From positions 310,001 to 374,000 of the forward strand of contig NZ_FOOU01000002.1 of the NCBI RefSeq assembly GCF_900113275.1: a stretch of DNA of 64,000 nt, given 5' to 3'. Position 1 is the stretch's first letter; each line of letters starts with the position of its first letter. This document shows, piece after piece, positions 16,892 through 26,237 of this stretch. Under the pieces are notes generated by a model. The model did no database searches. It saw only the letters and a program-made list of their open reading frames with translations, and was not told where the DNA came from. The stretch comes from Neptunomonas qingdaonensis. Its GTDB lineage: Bacteria > Pseudomonadota > Gammaproteobacteria > Pseudomonadales > Balneatricaceae. The position numbers were made by a program, and so were the translations under genes.

Positions 16892-17590
16892 ATGCAGGAT
16901 CTCCCCTTGAAAAGAGTTTTTACAGGTTTAACGCTAGCTTTAGTCATCAGCAGCACTCAAGCTGCCGAGGTATCAGGTACTGTCGGTTTTACCAATGATT
17001 ACCGTTTTCGCGGTATTTCTCAGACCTCAGGTGATGCCGCCATTCAGGGCAGCCTTGATGTCGCTTTTGAAAACGGCGCCTATGCAGGCATGTGGGGCAG
17101 TAATGTTGACTGGGGTGATGACGCCAATATTGAAATCGATTACTACGTAGGCTTCAGCAACGATATTAGCGACGACCTGAGCTATGACGCCTTTTTTGCT
17201 TATTACACCTACCCAGGTTATGAAAGCGCCGATGGTGACTACGCAGAGGTAAGTTTCACCCTGCTATACAGCGGATTAAACGATCTTGGGGATATTGCTG
17301 CTACGTTTGCTTACAGCAACGACTATTTCAACAGTGGGGATGATTCAAAATATATCGCACTGGATTACAGCTATGGCGTGACTGAAAACATCAGTCTGGA
17401 CCTGCATGCAGGCCATAGTTTCGGCGCCGCATGGGACGGCTATGGTTACGAGGATTACTCCATCGGTTTATCAGGCAGCCTGGCTGGGCTAGATCTGGCG
17501 GTTAACTACCTGAGCAACACACTGGATGTCGCTAAAACCAACGACTCCGACGATAACACCGTGGTCTTCAGCGTGTCTCGTTCGTTCTAA
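16892..17590 (+). CDS. TorF-family putative outer membrane porin
   Basis: The 232-residue protein has a signal peptide ending in SSTQAAEVSG, followed by a beta-rich mature part of alternating aromatic and acidic strands. The start VSGTVGFTNDYRFRGISQT and the aromatic C-terminal Phe of SVSRSF are typical of the TorF/TIGR02001 family of gammaproteobacterial outer membrane proteins. The ATG at 16892 follows AAGGT; a TTG at 16907 giving MKRVFTGL is an alternative. Its place between puuC and speB suggests, but does not prove, a link with amine uptake. Confidence 0.75.
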   Translation: MQDLPLKRVFTGLTLALVISSTQAAEVSGTVGFTNDYRFRGISQTSGDAAIQGSLDVAFENGAYAGMWGSNVDWGDDANIEIDYYVGFSNDISDDLSYDAFFAYYTYPGYESADGDYAEVSFTLLYSGLNDLGDIAATFAYSNDYFNSGDDSKYIALDYSYGVTENISLDLHAGHSFGAAWDGYGYEDYSIGLSGSLAGLDLAVNYLSNTLDVAKTNDSDDNTVVFSVSRSF

Positions 17591-17638
17591 TTGCTTAGCT
17601 GTAAATAAATAAGTTAAGCCTTCTTCAAGAATGCACTT

Positions 17639-17670
17639 GGCCGCCTGCTCATCACAGGCGGCCTTTTTTC
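17639..17670. terminator. Strong intrinsic terminator between the porin and speB
   Basis: GGCCGCCTG (17639-17647) and CAGGCGGCC (17655-17663) form a perfect GC-rich stem followed by TTTTTT. It ends the porin transcript rightward and lies at the 3' end of the convergent speB. Confidence 0.9.
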
Positions 17671-17671
17671 T

Positions 17672-18628
17672 TTATGCTATTTTATTCGCCGCAAGCACAT
17701 ACAGGTATTCCAGCGCCAGGGTTGCACCTGCCAATGAAGTGATCTCGGCATGATCGTAGGCCGGCGCCACTTCAACAACATCCATACCGACCAAATTCAG
17801 ACCCTGTAAGCCACGGATAATCTTTAATGCACAATCAATACTGATACCAGCCACTACAGGCGTACCAGTGCCCGGAGCAAACGCCGGGTCCAGACCATCA
17901 ATATCAAAACTGACATAGGCTTTTTTATCGCCGACACGCTGCTTGATTCTCTTCAGTGTTTCAGCAGGCCCATGTTCACCGACCCACGCCGCATCCAATA
18001 CTTCAAACGGATGATTTTCAACCGTATAAGCGGTACGAATACCTATTTGCAGTGAATGCTCTGTATCGACCAGACCTTCCTGTACGGCATGATGAAAAAT
18101 AGTGCCGTGATCATATTTACTACCGCCAGAATAAGTATCGGTATGCGCATCAAAATGAATCAAGGCTAGCGGACCATGCTTTTTGGCGTAGGCTCGCAAA
18201 ACAGGCAAGGTAATGAAGTGATCCCCGCCGAATGTTAAGGCACTTTTCCCTGCATCCAGAATCTGTGAAATATGCGCTTCCAGATTGTCCACCAGCGTTT
18301 GTGGCTCACCGTGTTTAAACTTCACGTTACCTGCATCCGCAACATTCAGATGATCATCCAGCGCAAACGTCCAGGGCCAACGTGCGCCTTCCCACACCAG
18401 GTTGACGGAAGCCTGACGCACGCCTTGAGGCCCAAAACGCGAACCTGATCGCCCCGATGTCGCCATATCAAACGGCACGCCACTGACGATGACTTCAGCA
18501 TCACTTTGCGATAATGTCGTCAATGCCGGAAACTGCATAAACGTCATTCCCATTGCGCCATATAACGGCATATCCGCATCGGCTACCGAAACACTTTCAT
18601 TAGCAACAACATCATTCGAACCAGACAT
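17672..18628 (-). CDS. speB: Agmatinase
   Basis: The product has 318 residues from the ATG at 18628, which follows AAGGAAGAG; a TTG at 18649 is less likely. It is an ureohydrolase with the complete binuclear manganese site: GGDHFITLP, then DAHTDTY, and SFDIDGLDPAFAPGTGTP. Agmatinase hydrolyses agmatine to putrescine and urea, so the gene would feed the putrescine pathway encoded to its left. Guanidinobutyrase or another guanidino hydrolase (GbuA/GpuA type) of the same family is a realistic alternative, especially next to a LysR regulator. Confidence 0.8.
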   Translation of the reverse strand: MSGSNDVVANESVSVADADMPLYGAMGMTFMQFPALTTLSQSDAEVIVSGVPFDMATSGRSGSRFGPQGVRQASVNLVWEGARWPWTFALDDHLNVADAGNVKFKHGEPQTLVDNLEAHISQILDAGKSALTFGGDHFITLPVLRAYAKKHGPLALIHFDAHTDTYSGGSKYDHGTIFHHAVQEGLVDTEHSLQIGIRTAYTVENHPFEVLDAAWVGEHGPAETLKRIKQRVGDKKAYVSFDIDGLDPAFAPGTGTPVVAGISIDCALKIIRGLQGLNLVGMDVVEVAPAYDHAEITSLAGATLALEYLYVLAANKIA

Positions 18629-18762
18629 CCACTCTTCCTTATCTATCAAATTTAATTAAGTAAACATTAAAGAAAGCATAAACCCTGAAGAATCATTAGT
18701 TAAATGCATAGTTATAATATATAAATGTATAGGATTAATACTTAATAAAACGAACGACATAA
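18629..18762. promoter_or_regulatory. Divergent speB/lysR control region
   Basis: The 134-base very AT-rich spacer separates speB from a divergent LysR regulator, the usual arrangement for a regulator and its target. AAATGCATAGT and AAATGTATAGG form a direct repeat near 18702-18735 that could be part of the LysR site. Confidence 0.4.
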
Positions 18763-19695
18763 ATGAAATCACTGCGTCAGTTTGATTTAAACCTGTTAAT
18801 TATCTTCGAAGCACTGATCAGCGAGTGCCATGTTAGCCGTGCCGCCGAAAAAGTATTTCTCAGCCAGTCGGCAATGAGCCATGCACTCAACCGTTTACGC
18901 CAGTACCTGAACGACCCATTGCTAGTCAGAACCGAAAACGGCTTACAACCCACACCACGAGCACTGGAAATGCTGCCCGAGATACGCAAAGCGTTGCAGC
19001 TCATCGAGCTTACGCTCAAGCCCACTGAGCTTTTTAAAGCGAGCAGCAGCCAGCGCACTTTCAGCATTGCCAGCACCGACTATTTTGAATCAGTGGTTTT
19101 TCCTGATCTGGTAAGTCATCTGCAGACGATTGCTCCGCATGTCAGGTTACAGATAGAGATGATCAGTGAAGATGCATCATCCTCCAAGCTGGAAAACCGT
19201 CAGGTGGACCTGGTTGTCGGCATGGACGCTTCAAAAAAAATACCGGCTCATCTGATTGCTGAGCATTGGATAACCGAGCAGCTAGTCTGTCTGGCGGGTG
19301 TCGCTAATACTGAGGTAGGTAAAAGCTTATCAATTCAGGAATATATTAATCTGCCGCATGCAGTATTCTCAGATCTGACTGGCGACCATTCCAGTAGTAT
19401 CGATAACTGGCTGAGCACCCAGCAGCTATCGCGCCAATCGATTGTGCGCACCGTTAACTATATGGCTGCCGCACGCATCGTCGCGCAGACATCCGCCATC
19501 ATCACGCTTCCCTCTCATATGGCGAACCTGTTCAGCCAGATGCTGGCCGTGCGTGTCGTCACACCGCCTGAAGGAATGCCGGGTGTTGAAATGACGACTA
19601 TCCACCACCCTCTGTTCGATAATGATCCCGGGCTAGTGTGGCTTAAAGAGCAGATTTCTCTTCTGGGAAGGCAACGCAGTAGCTCTTTAACTTAA
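18763..19695 (+). CDS. LysR family transcriptional regulator
   Basis: The 310-residue protein starts with a LysR winged helix (FDLNLLIIFEALISECHVSRAA, then LSQSAMSHALNRLRQYLNDPLLVRT, residues 6-60) followed by a two-lobed inducer-binding domain. The start LRQFDLNLL and the C-terminal ML-type pattern recall NodD/LeuO-like LysR proteins. It is divergent from speB and most likely controls it, sensing agmatine or another guanidino compound (inference). Confidence 0.85.
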   Translation: MKSLRQFDLNLLIIFEALISECHVSRAAEKVFLSQSAMSHALNRLRQYLNDPLLVRTENGLQPTPRALEMLPEIRKALQLIELTLKPTELFKASSSQRTFSIASTDYFESVVFPDLVSHLQTIAPHVRLQIEMISEDASSSKLENRQVDLVVGMDASKKIPAHLIAEHWITEQLVCLAGVANTEVGKSLSIQEYINLPHAVFSDLTGDHSSSIDNWLSTQQLSRQSIVRTVNYMAAARIVAQTSAIITLPSHMANLFSQMLAVRVVTPPEGMPGVEMTTIHHPLFDNDPGLVWLKEQISLLGRQRSSSLT

Positions 19696-19774
19696 TGCTC
19701 TATTCCTCTATCAACTCCCTAACTAACTCTCTAATCAGCGCCCTTATGCACTCTCTTAAGAACCGGGATCAAAC

Positions 19775-20473
19775 TTACCAATCGCGTTTAATCGCCGTAC
19801 CATCGCGAAACGCCTGGTACCAGGCAGCGGAATCCTGCATCTCTAAATCATCATTCAACGGGGGGTACGCCAGCCCTTTTTTATGACAAAAGTCTGCCAT
19901 ATCAGGGAAACTCCACTCAAACAGGGTATCTGTAAATTCGTCAGGATCGAGACGTGATTCATCATACAAACCGGCTTTCATACGCTGATTTTGCGCTTCT
20001 ACCATGATAATACCGGCCGCCGTGGAAACATTTAACGAACCCACCATGCCCATCATAGGGATCAGAATATGCTGGTCCGCCAACCCGGCTGCCGCATCAC
20101 TAACCCCTTCCTTTTCCGAACCCATCAGAATCGCGCAGGGGATGGTGTAATCCACATCCCGATAGTCCACAGCACGATCAGAGAAATGCGCTGCATACAC
20201 TTTTAACCCTTGCGACTTCACCTGCTGTATCGCCTGCTGACAACTCTCATGGCTGATCGTTTTAACCCAGCGGTCACTGCCTTTTGCCGTGCCCTTGAAT
20301 ATATAACCTGTTTTGGGTGTTACGGTATGCACATAAGGAATACCCACAGCATCACAGGTACGAATAAGAGCCGCCAGGTTTCTCGGCTTATGTACCTGAT
20401 CAGTGATCAAATGAAGATCAGGCTGACGCCGCTCAAGGGTAGAAATCAGTTTCTGTTTACGTTCCGGTGTCAT
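19775..20473 (-). CDS. trmH: tRNA (guanosine-18-2'-O)-methyltransferase
   Basis: The 232-residue SPOUT methyltransferase uses S-adenosylmethionine to methylate the ribose of G18 in the tRNA D loop. The three SPOUT motifs are present: NLAALIRTCDAVGI near residue 32, the ILMGSEKEGVS knot segment near 115 and the NVSTAAGIIMVEAQ knot segment near 148. Length and C-terminal extension match TrmH of Pseudomonas and E. coli. It is convergent with the lysR gene and not in an obvious operon. Confidence 0.9.
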   Translation of the reverse strand: MTPERKQKLISTLERRQPDLHLITDQVHKPRNLAALIRTCDAVGIPYVHTVTPKTGYIFKGTAKGSDRWVKTISHESCQQAIQQVKSQGLKVYAAHFSDRAVDYRDVDYTIPCAILMGSEKEGVSDAAAGLADQHILIPMMGMVGSLNVSTAAGIIMVEAQNQRMKAGLYDESRLDPDEFTDTLFEWSFPDMADFCHKKGLAYPPLNDDLEMQDSAAWYQAFRDGTAIKRDW

Positions 20474-20694
20474 TGCTAAGCTCTGAAGTCATATTGGATG
20501 CGATATTTTAACGAAAACAAGCAGACTTAACTGCACTACAGTCTTTTATAAACCCATTTAGTCCTATATTTTATGAGTACTATCGAAAAATTAATCCTTT
20601 CATAATACTGATACAAAACACATTAATGAGGCTTGCTAGCGTCTATTATGCTTAGATAAATCAATTTCATAACGTTGCTAAAGGAAGGTTCACA

Positions 20695-21354
20695 TTGAAA
20701 CATCCTCTTTCCGTTACTGAAGCCATCGCCCTGATACCCGATGGCTCAACTATCATGATTGGTGGCTTTATGGGTGTCGGCTCGCCACTCAATCTCATCA
20801 AAGAATTGGTTCGTCAGGGTAAAAAATCCCTGTGCGTCATTGCTAATGACACGGCTCAGAAAGGCATGGCCATTGGCCTGTTAATTGATGCCCACTCGGT
20901 TAATAAAGTGATCGTATCCCATATTGGTACCAATCCGGAAACCCAACGGCAGATGATTGCAGGGGAGCTGGAAGTAGAACTATCACCCCAAGGAACGTTA
21001 GCAGAAAGAGTACGTGCAGGGGGATACGGTTTAGGCGGCGTATTGACACCTACGGGGGTTAACACGCTTGCTGCAGACGGAAAACAACTCATAGAAGTCG
21101 ATGGTCAAAGCTTCCTGCTAGAACGTCCGTTAAAAGCTGATTTTGCATTAATTAAAGCACAACAATCCGACTACTTCGGCAATCTAAGATATCGTCTCAC
21201 CGCACAGAACTTCAACCCTCTGATGGCCATGGCTGCAGAACATGTCATCGTCGAAGTTGAAGAGATGCTCCCTGTCGGCTGTATCCCTCCTGACGACGTA
21301 CACACACCCGGCGTGCTGGTTGATATGATTGTGAAGAGCGAGGCCAAAGCATGA
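20695..21354 (+). CDS. atoD: Acetoacetate (short-chain acyl) CoA-transferase alpha subunit
   Basis: The 219-residue subunit starts at a TTG with an excellent AAGGAAGG site six bases before it. It contains the family alpha signature IMIGGFMGVGSPLNLIKEL, the segment VSHIGTNPETQRQM and LGGVLTPTGVNT, and matches E. coli AtoD along its whole length by eye. With AtoA it moves CoA from acetyl-CoA to acetoacetate. The stop overlaps the atoA start (ATGA). No atoSC-type regulator or thiolase is nearby, so the physiological acid could be another short-chain one. Confidence 0.85.
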   Translation: MKHPLSVTEAIALIPDGSTIMIGGFMGVGSPLNLIKELVRQGKKSLCVIANDTAQKGMAIGLLIDAHSVNKVIVSHIGTNPETQRQMIAGELEVELSPQGTLAERVRAGGYGLGGVLTPTGVNTLAADGKQLIEVDGQSFLLERPLKADFALIKAQQSDYFGNLRYRLTAQNFNPLMAMAAEHVIVEVEEMLPVGCIPPDDVHTPGVLVDMIVKSEAKA

Positions 21355-21998
21355 ACGATAAAGAGATTATAGCCCGGCGAATCGCACAAGAAATTTTACC
21401 TGGTTCTTTAGTTAATTTAGGAATTGGCCTACCGACTATGGTAGCTCAATATGTAGACCAGGCAGCCAGCGTATTCTTTCAATCCGAAAACGGCGTGATT
21501 GGTGTCGGCGGTTTCCCTGAAGGAATGGAGAACCCCTCCTTAACCGATGCCGGCGGTAGCTTTATTGGCGTATTGCCTGGCGCTGCGGCGTTTGATAGCG
21601 CTTTTTCCTTTGGTCTGATTCGTGGCGGACATCTGGACATGACCATATTGGGCGGACTTCAGGTGGATGAACAAGGCCACTTGGCAAACTGGATTATCCC
21701 CGGAAAAATGGTCCCCGGCATGGGTGGCGCAATGGATCTGGTGACAGGTGCCAAACGCGTTATTGTCGCCATGACTCATAATGCCAAAGGCAAGGCAAAA
21801 GTCGTCGCATCGTTAGCATTTCCAATGACAGCCGACCGCAGAGTCGACCTGATCGTAACGGAAAAGGCCGTCATTCAACCTACTAAAAATGGCTTACTAC
21901 TCAAAGAACTAGGCCCAGGATGCACACTCGAGGAGGTTATTAGCCTGACGGATGCCACCTTGATCATTCCTGACGACCTGCCGCATATGCAAATCTAA
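21351..21998 (+). CDS. atoA: Acetoacetate (short-chain acyl) CoA-transferase beta subunit
   Basis: The 215-residue beta subunit carries the catalytic glutamate (Glu46) in the QSENGVIG motif, the glycine-rich [10 protein letters not shown] loop and the highly conserved [14 protein letters not shown] segment. It is translationally coupled to atoD. A strong hairpin follows about 30 bases after the stop. Confidence 0.88.
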   Translation: MNDKEIIARRIAQEILPGSLVNLGIGLPTMVAQYVDQAASVFFQSENGVIGVGGFPEGMENPSLTDAGGSFIGVLPGAAAFDSAFSFGLIRGGHLDMTILGGLQVDEQGHLANWIIPGKMVPGMGGAMDLVTGAKRVIVAMTHNAKGKAKVVASLAFPMTADRRVDLIVTEKAVIQPTKNGLLLKELGPGCTLEEVISLTDATLIIPDDLPHMQI

Positions 21999-22028
21999 CT
22001 AGCTATTCGCGGCTTCCGATAAGCTCAA

Positions 22029-22064
22029 CCCCAAAGCGATTCTCATTTGAAAATCGCTTTGGGG
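22029..22064 (+). terminator. Strong hairpin after atoA
   Basis: CCCCAAAGCGAT (22029-22040) and ATCGCTTTGGGG (22053-22064) pair perfectly around a 12-base loop. There is no T tract, so this is either a Rho-assisted end or an mRNA 3' stabiliser. Confidence 0.6.
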
Positions 22065-22170
22065 ACTCAGCGTTTACTGTGCGACAGCATCATCACAGCT
22101 TCAATGGCAGCGCTTAATATCGATCACATATCTAACGCAAACTTATCTAACGCTAACCGGGCTATCCGCT

Positions 22171-22280
22171 AACAAATTTTCAAAATCCCACAGATAAGAG
22201 GCAAGCATTCCTGCAGACGGGAACAAATTTTCAAAATCCCACAGATAAGAGGCAAGCATTCCTGCAGACGGGAACAAATT
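22171..22280. repeat. Perfect 51-bp tandem duplication
   Basis: A 51-base unit starting AACAAATTTTCAAAATCCCA occurs twice without a mismatch (22171-22221 and 22222-22272), followed by the first eight bases of a third copy. The identity suggests a recent duplication. It lies in the spacer before the TerB-like gene and may alter its leader or promoter. Confidence 0.9.
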
Positions 22281-22323
22281 CACGCTATTACATGTCTACC
22301 CGTTTTAATGGAGAACCAAAAAC

Positions 22324-22776
22324 ATGATGACAAAGCTGAAAGCTTACCTGGAAACCTTTATAGCCTTCGATAGCGAACCAGACAGAGAACCACACACTTT
22401 GCTTTCTGTCGCTTCTGCTGCCCTGATGATAGAGGCACTACTATCAGACTATGAACGTAAACCGGAAGAACAAGCAACCATACTCGCACTGTTAAAGAAG
22501 CGCTTTTCCCTAGATCAGACGGCGGCGGAGGAACTGCTTAAACATGCTGAAAAAGCACAGCACAACGCGACCGATTATTTCCGCTTTACATCGCAGATTA
22601 ACAACAGCTGCACACCTGAGGAAAAGGTAATATTGATCGAAAACCTATGGCGAGTTGCCTATGCAGATGGCGAACTGCATCATTACGAAGAACATTTTGT
22701 ACGCAGGATTGCCGATCTGATCCATGTGTCACACACAGACTTTATTACAGCGAAGCTGAGAGTCGCAGACGAATAG
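22324..22776 (+). CDS. TerB-like (tellurite resistance TerB family) protein
   Basis: The 150-residue all-helical protein fits the TerB-like fold: two similar halves with acidic helix turns (a LLSVASAALMIEAL first half, then ENLWRVAYADGELHHYEEHFVRRIADLI in the second). The AYADGELHHYE segment is the typical acidic metal-site motif. Such stand-alone TerB-like proteins are common in marine gammaproteobacteria and have no fixed function. A GGAG site precedes the ATG. No other ter genes are nearby, so tellurite resistance should not be assumed. Confidence 0.7.
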   Translation: MMTKLKAYLETFIAFDSEPDREPHTLLSVASAALMIEALLSDYERKPEEQATILALLKKRFSLDQTAAEELLKHAEKAQHNATDYFRFTSQINNSCTPEEKVILIENLWRVAYADGELHHYEEHFVRRIADLIHVSHTDFITAKLRVADE

Positions 22777-22825
22777 TCTACGCTAAAGGCGTCTTTGGCT
22801 TGTCCTGATAAGATAGAAAAAACAG

Positions 22826-25345
22826 TTAATGGGAACTGCGCAACAATATAGCCGGCTTCAATCGCAGTCGATGCAACAGATAGGTTGCGCCAGAACCAAG
22901 CGCTAAAGTACTTACCGCTATTGCTACGATTGCTCCTAACCAAACCAAATCTGCAGAGGGTAATTTAAGGCGAAACTCAAGTAAAGGTAATGCTATGGCA
23001 GAGCCGAGTAAGACCGCAAACACTGAGGAGATAAGAGCAAGCAGCATATATTCCAATTGCAGGCTACGCCTGATGGTTGCCATTCTCACACCAAGGCTAT
23101 GTAAGATAGTGGCTTCATATATTTGCCGGCTTCTACCCGCAGCCATAACGCTTATTAAAACCAGTAGACTCGCCAACAGGCTGACACTCGCTACCACAGC
23201 AAGCCCGGAGCCAGCCTTACCCAGAACTTGACGGGCTACCTCCAATAGTGAAGCAGTGCGTACCGTGATAACGTTGGGCGCAATCATGGCAATACGGTTT
23301 TGTGCCGCTATTGCTTGCTCGTCATCGACATATACGGCGCCAACATGTCTTGTGATAAATGGATCCAGAGCCTCCTTTGAAAGAATGCCTTCAAACCAAA
23401 ACCGGGTTTGCATGCCCTTTTGACTGTAAATTGCGGCAATCTCTGCGTCAAAACTGCTTCCCTGGAGTGCAAAAGAGACCAGATCGCCCACGCGTAAACC
23501 GAGCTTTTTGGCTTCGCGATCCTCAAACGCGAGTTTGGGCAATCCGCTAACAGGTTCTGACCACCATGCACCATCGACGATAGTGACATCATCGATGTTA
23601 TTGGATAAATAACTCAGCTTGTAACGTTCCTGAGAACTGTCACGCCGTTGATTTTCATTTAGCTGATTAACGTCACTTAGCTCACGACCGTTTAACGCCT
23701 TAATGCGGCCTCTGACTAACGGTGCTATCTCAACTTTTTTCACACCTGGAAAATCCTCAATAGCATCAACTACCACGTCAACCTGATCGTTTAAGAGATC
23801 GTATAACACAAGACCGGGAGATTGTTCTGGAATGGTATCGTTTAGCGTACGTAACAACGAAACGACTATTAAAGTACAAGCCACTAAAAGGGTTAAGGCA
23901 GAACCTAATGAGATTAACGACGTTCGCAAATCATTACCCGGTCGGTGTAAGTTAGCCAGCGCCAGCTTCAACGCCAAGCGTCCTCTCATCAACGGGTGAT
24001 GTTCCATTAACCGTGCCCAGCGCCTAATACCTCGCACGACTAAATCAAGAATCAACAATAGTGCAGCTATCACTATGACAAAACCAACCGCAAACACGGT
24101 ATCTGGCAGCACAAGCAGAATCATGGCAACGATTAATGTAGCGCACGCTAAAGTTGCTAACCACCATTTACGGGGCAGCGGCATGCCTTTCTGCGCCAGG
24201 CCACGAAAAAGTGATGCCGGGTCTGTAGCGAGTGCCTTACCTAGTGCGGGTAAAGCGAAACTATAGGCTGTCAATAAGCCGAAAGAGAAAGCGATAATGC
24301 CTGGATAAAACAGGTCGCCGAAGTTAATACTTATTGGGATCTGGGACGTCACAACCGAAGCACCGACTAACGTCAGTCCACTACCGATCAAGACACCCGA
24401 CAAGCTAGCCGCTCCGGCAAGAATCGCGATTTGCAAAAGATAAACAATAGCAAGACGGCGGTTGCGCAATCCAAGTGCGCGTAGCGTAGCGATAGTTTTC
24501 AATTTACCCTGCAGATAGGCTTGTATACTGTTAAACACACCCAGTCCGCCAATAAACAAAGTGCTGAAGCCTATAATCAGCAACCCTGAAGCAATCTGAC
24601 CTAAACGCTCTGAAAGACGTTGGCTACGATCATTAAACGTTCTTACTTGCCAGGTGTCGTCCGGAAATGCAGCATAAAAATTTTTTCTCCATGTTTCTGC
24701 TGACTGATCAGTACGCAAACGGTATTCATAATCTATCCGACTGCCGGGCTGGATTAGACCCGATGCCTGCAGCGCCTCAGCACTCAACAAAACGGGCGTT
24801 CCCCGCCAGTCAGCATTCAGGCTTCTATCAGGTTGTTTGAGTACAAGCGCCCTCACTTTCATTTTTAGCGCGCCGACAGTTACGTTATCGCCAACCTTAA
24901 TGTCGAGTCGATTTGCCAGCGTTGGATCAATGGCAACGCCCCATTGATCATCAGTAAACGCTGTGATCTGCGAAAGTGGTCTGGATGGCTCCAACACTAA
25001 GCCACCGTACAGAGGGTACTGCGCATCCATAGTTTGCAATTCAATTCGCAAAAAACGATCGCTTTCGGTTCCAAGCATGCTATCTACTTCAGTGACCATT
25101 GAAACCACACCATTAGCTTTGATCCAGTTCAGTGCTTCCTCGGTTAATGGCTGGTTAGTAATCACCTGCAAATCTCCACCCATAATTACACGAGTATCAG
25201 CAAGCAAACTAAGGTTTACCAAACGATACAGACCACCCGTGGCTGATAACAGGGTTACTCCCAACACCAGGCAGGCGAAAAACACCCACAATGACTGACC
25301 ACTCGAACGAAGGTCTCTGCATGCAAAATCAAACAGAAAGCGCAT
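22826..25345 (-). CDS. ybbP: ABC transporter permease, YbbP/FtsX type
   Basis: The product has 839 residues from the ATG at 25345; a TTG at 25360 is possible. It has one N-terminal membrane segment, a large periplasmic domain, then groups of segments with the FtsX fold twice (around residues 255-400 and 715-835), about ten in all. This is the duplicated FtsX layout of YbbP. It overlaps its ATPase partner by 17 bases. Such systems move lipids or envelope substrates, or act as mechanotransmitters; the substrate is unknown. No tesA gene, a usual neighbour of ybbAP, is seen here. Confidence 0.8.
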   Translation of the reverse strand: MRFLFDFACRDLRSSGQSLWVFFACLVLGVTLLSATGGLYRLVNLSLLADTRVIMGGDLQVITNQPLTEEALNWIKANGVVSMVTEVDSMLGTESDRFLRIELQTMDAQYPLYGGLVLEPSRPLSQITAFTDDQWGVAIDPTLANRLDIKVGDNVTVGALKMKVRALVLKQPDRSLNADWRGTPVLLSAEALQASGLIQPGSRIDYEYRLRTDQSAETWRKNFYAAFPDDTWQVRTFNDRSQRLSERLGQIASGLLIIGFSTLFIGGLGVFNSIQAYLQGKLKTIATLRALGLRNRRLAIVYLLQIAILAGAASLSGVLIGSGLTLVGASVVTSQIPISINFGDLFYPGIIAFSFGLLTAYSFALPALGKALATDPASLFRGLAQKGMPLPRKWWLATLACATLIVAMILLVLPDTVFAVGFVIVIAALLLILDLVVRGIRRWARLMEHHPLMRGRLALKLALANLHRPGNDLRTSLISLGSALTLLVACTLIVVSLLRTLNDTIPEQSPGLVLYDLLNDQVDVVVDAIEDFPGVKKVEIAPLVRGRIKALNGRELSDVNQLNENQRRDSSQERYKLSYLSNNIDDVTIVDGAWWSEPVSGLPKLAFEDREAKKLGLRVGDLVSFALQGSSFDAEIAAIYSQKGMQTRFWFEGILSKEALDPFITRHVGAVYVDDEQAIAAQNRIAMIAPNVITVRTASLLEVARQVLGKAGSGLAVVASVSLLASLLVLISVMAAGRSRQIYEATILHSLGVRMATIRRSLQLEYMLLALISSVFAVLLGSAIALPLLEFRLKLPSADLVWLGAIVAIAVSTLALGSGATYLLHRLRLKPAILLRSSH

Positions 25346-26012
25346 GATCCTGGTCCTCAACTAACTTGCCGCTTTGAAGACGCACGATGCGTTGGCAGCG
25401 CCGTGCAACTTCATCATCATGGGTAACCAATAGCAGAGTTGAGCCTGTGTCCTTGTTAAGAGAAAACAACAGTTCGATGATGCTTGCACCGGTGACTACA
25501 TCAAGGTTTCCTGTTGGTTCATCTGCAAGTACCAATTTTGGTTTGTGTACTAATGCTCTCGCAATAGCCACGCGTTGCTGTTCTCCACCAGATAACTGCG
25601 CAGGATAGTGCTTTTCACGTTCAGCCAGACCAACCCTATCCAGCATTTTACGGGCGAGTTGATAGGCGTTTTTCTTTCCTGCAATTTCTAGTGGGAGTGC
25701 GACATTGCCCAGAGCAGTAAGACTCTGAACTAAATGAAAAGACTGAAAGATAATACCTAGCTGGTCGCGACGAATATCAGCTAAGGCATCTGCATCTAAC
25801 TTATTGAACTTAACCCCATCCAGCATGATATCGCCAGAAGATGGCTGCTCCAGACCTGCAAGCAAAGTCAGCAAGGTTGTTTTACCCGATCCGGACGGGC
25901 CGACTATTGCCAGCGTCTCGCCTTCTTCAATGCTTAGTTGAGCGTCATTTAATACACTCAATTGCGCCTGCTCAAGCTTATAGTTCATACAGAGATTCTG
26001 TAGTTTAATCAT
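25329..26012 (-). CDS. ybbA: ABC transporter ATP-binding protein, YbbA/LolD type
   Basis: The 227-residue ATPase of the MacB/LolD class has Walker A GPSGSGKTT, Q-loop IIFQSFHLVQSL, signature LSGGEQQRVAIARAL, Walker B KLVLADEPTGNLD and the switch LLVTHDDEVA. Its gene partner is the large FtsX-type permease that starts inside its 3' end. The pair corresponds to YbbA-YbbP. Confidence 0.88.
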   Translation of the reverse strand: MIKLQNLCMNYKLEQAQLSVLNDAQLSIEEGETLAIVGPSGSGKTTLLTLLAGLEQPSSGDIMLDGVKFNKLDADALADIRRDQLGIIFQSFHLVQSLTALGNVALPLEIAGKKNAYQLARKMLDRVGLAEREKHYPAQLSGGEQQRVAIARALVHKPKLVLADEPTGNLDVVTGASIIELLFSLNKDTGSTLLLVTHDDEVARRCQRIVRLQSGKLVEDQDHALSV

Positions 26013-26085
26013 TGCTTACCCGATAAGTATTATGAGAGAGCTCTCTGTGAATGAGTCGGACTTCTCGCTAATCCATAGCAACTTT

Positions 26086-26211
26086 TTATGAGCAAGAAGC
26101 CATACTAACTATGGCTTTGCTGTTGCGGCCAAAAATGCCGAAACTGCCAACTGAACCTTGCGTAACCGTAACCACACCGTTTTCAATTTCAGCACCCGAT
26201 ACGATGATCAT
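26086..26211 (-). CDS. Possible 41-residue small protein
   Basis: An ATG at 26211 opens a 41-residue frame ending at 26086, just after the DUF6482-like gene. The product is rich in Gly, Ser and Val (VTVTQGSVGSFGIFGRNSK). In-frame codons without a stop continue some 80 bases upstream, overlapping the preceding gene in another frame, but hold no better start than a TTG. It may be chance, or the remains of a longer frame. Confidence 0.2.
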   Translation of the reverse strand: MIIVSGAEIENGVVTVTQGSVGSFGIFGRNSKAIVSMASCS

Positions 26212-26237
26212 GCCACGCTCACTTTTCAATACCTTAA

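Noticed and set aside
22171-22280. CRISPR array
   Set aside because: The copies are contiguous without spacers, so this is a simple tandem duplication; no cas genes are present.
22324-22776. Tellurite resistance operon
   Set aside because: Only a single TerB-like protein is present; terZACDE partners are absent.
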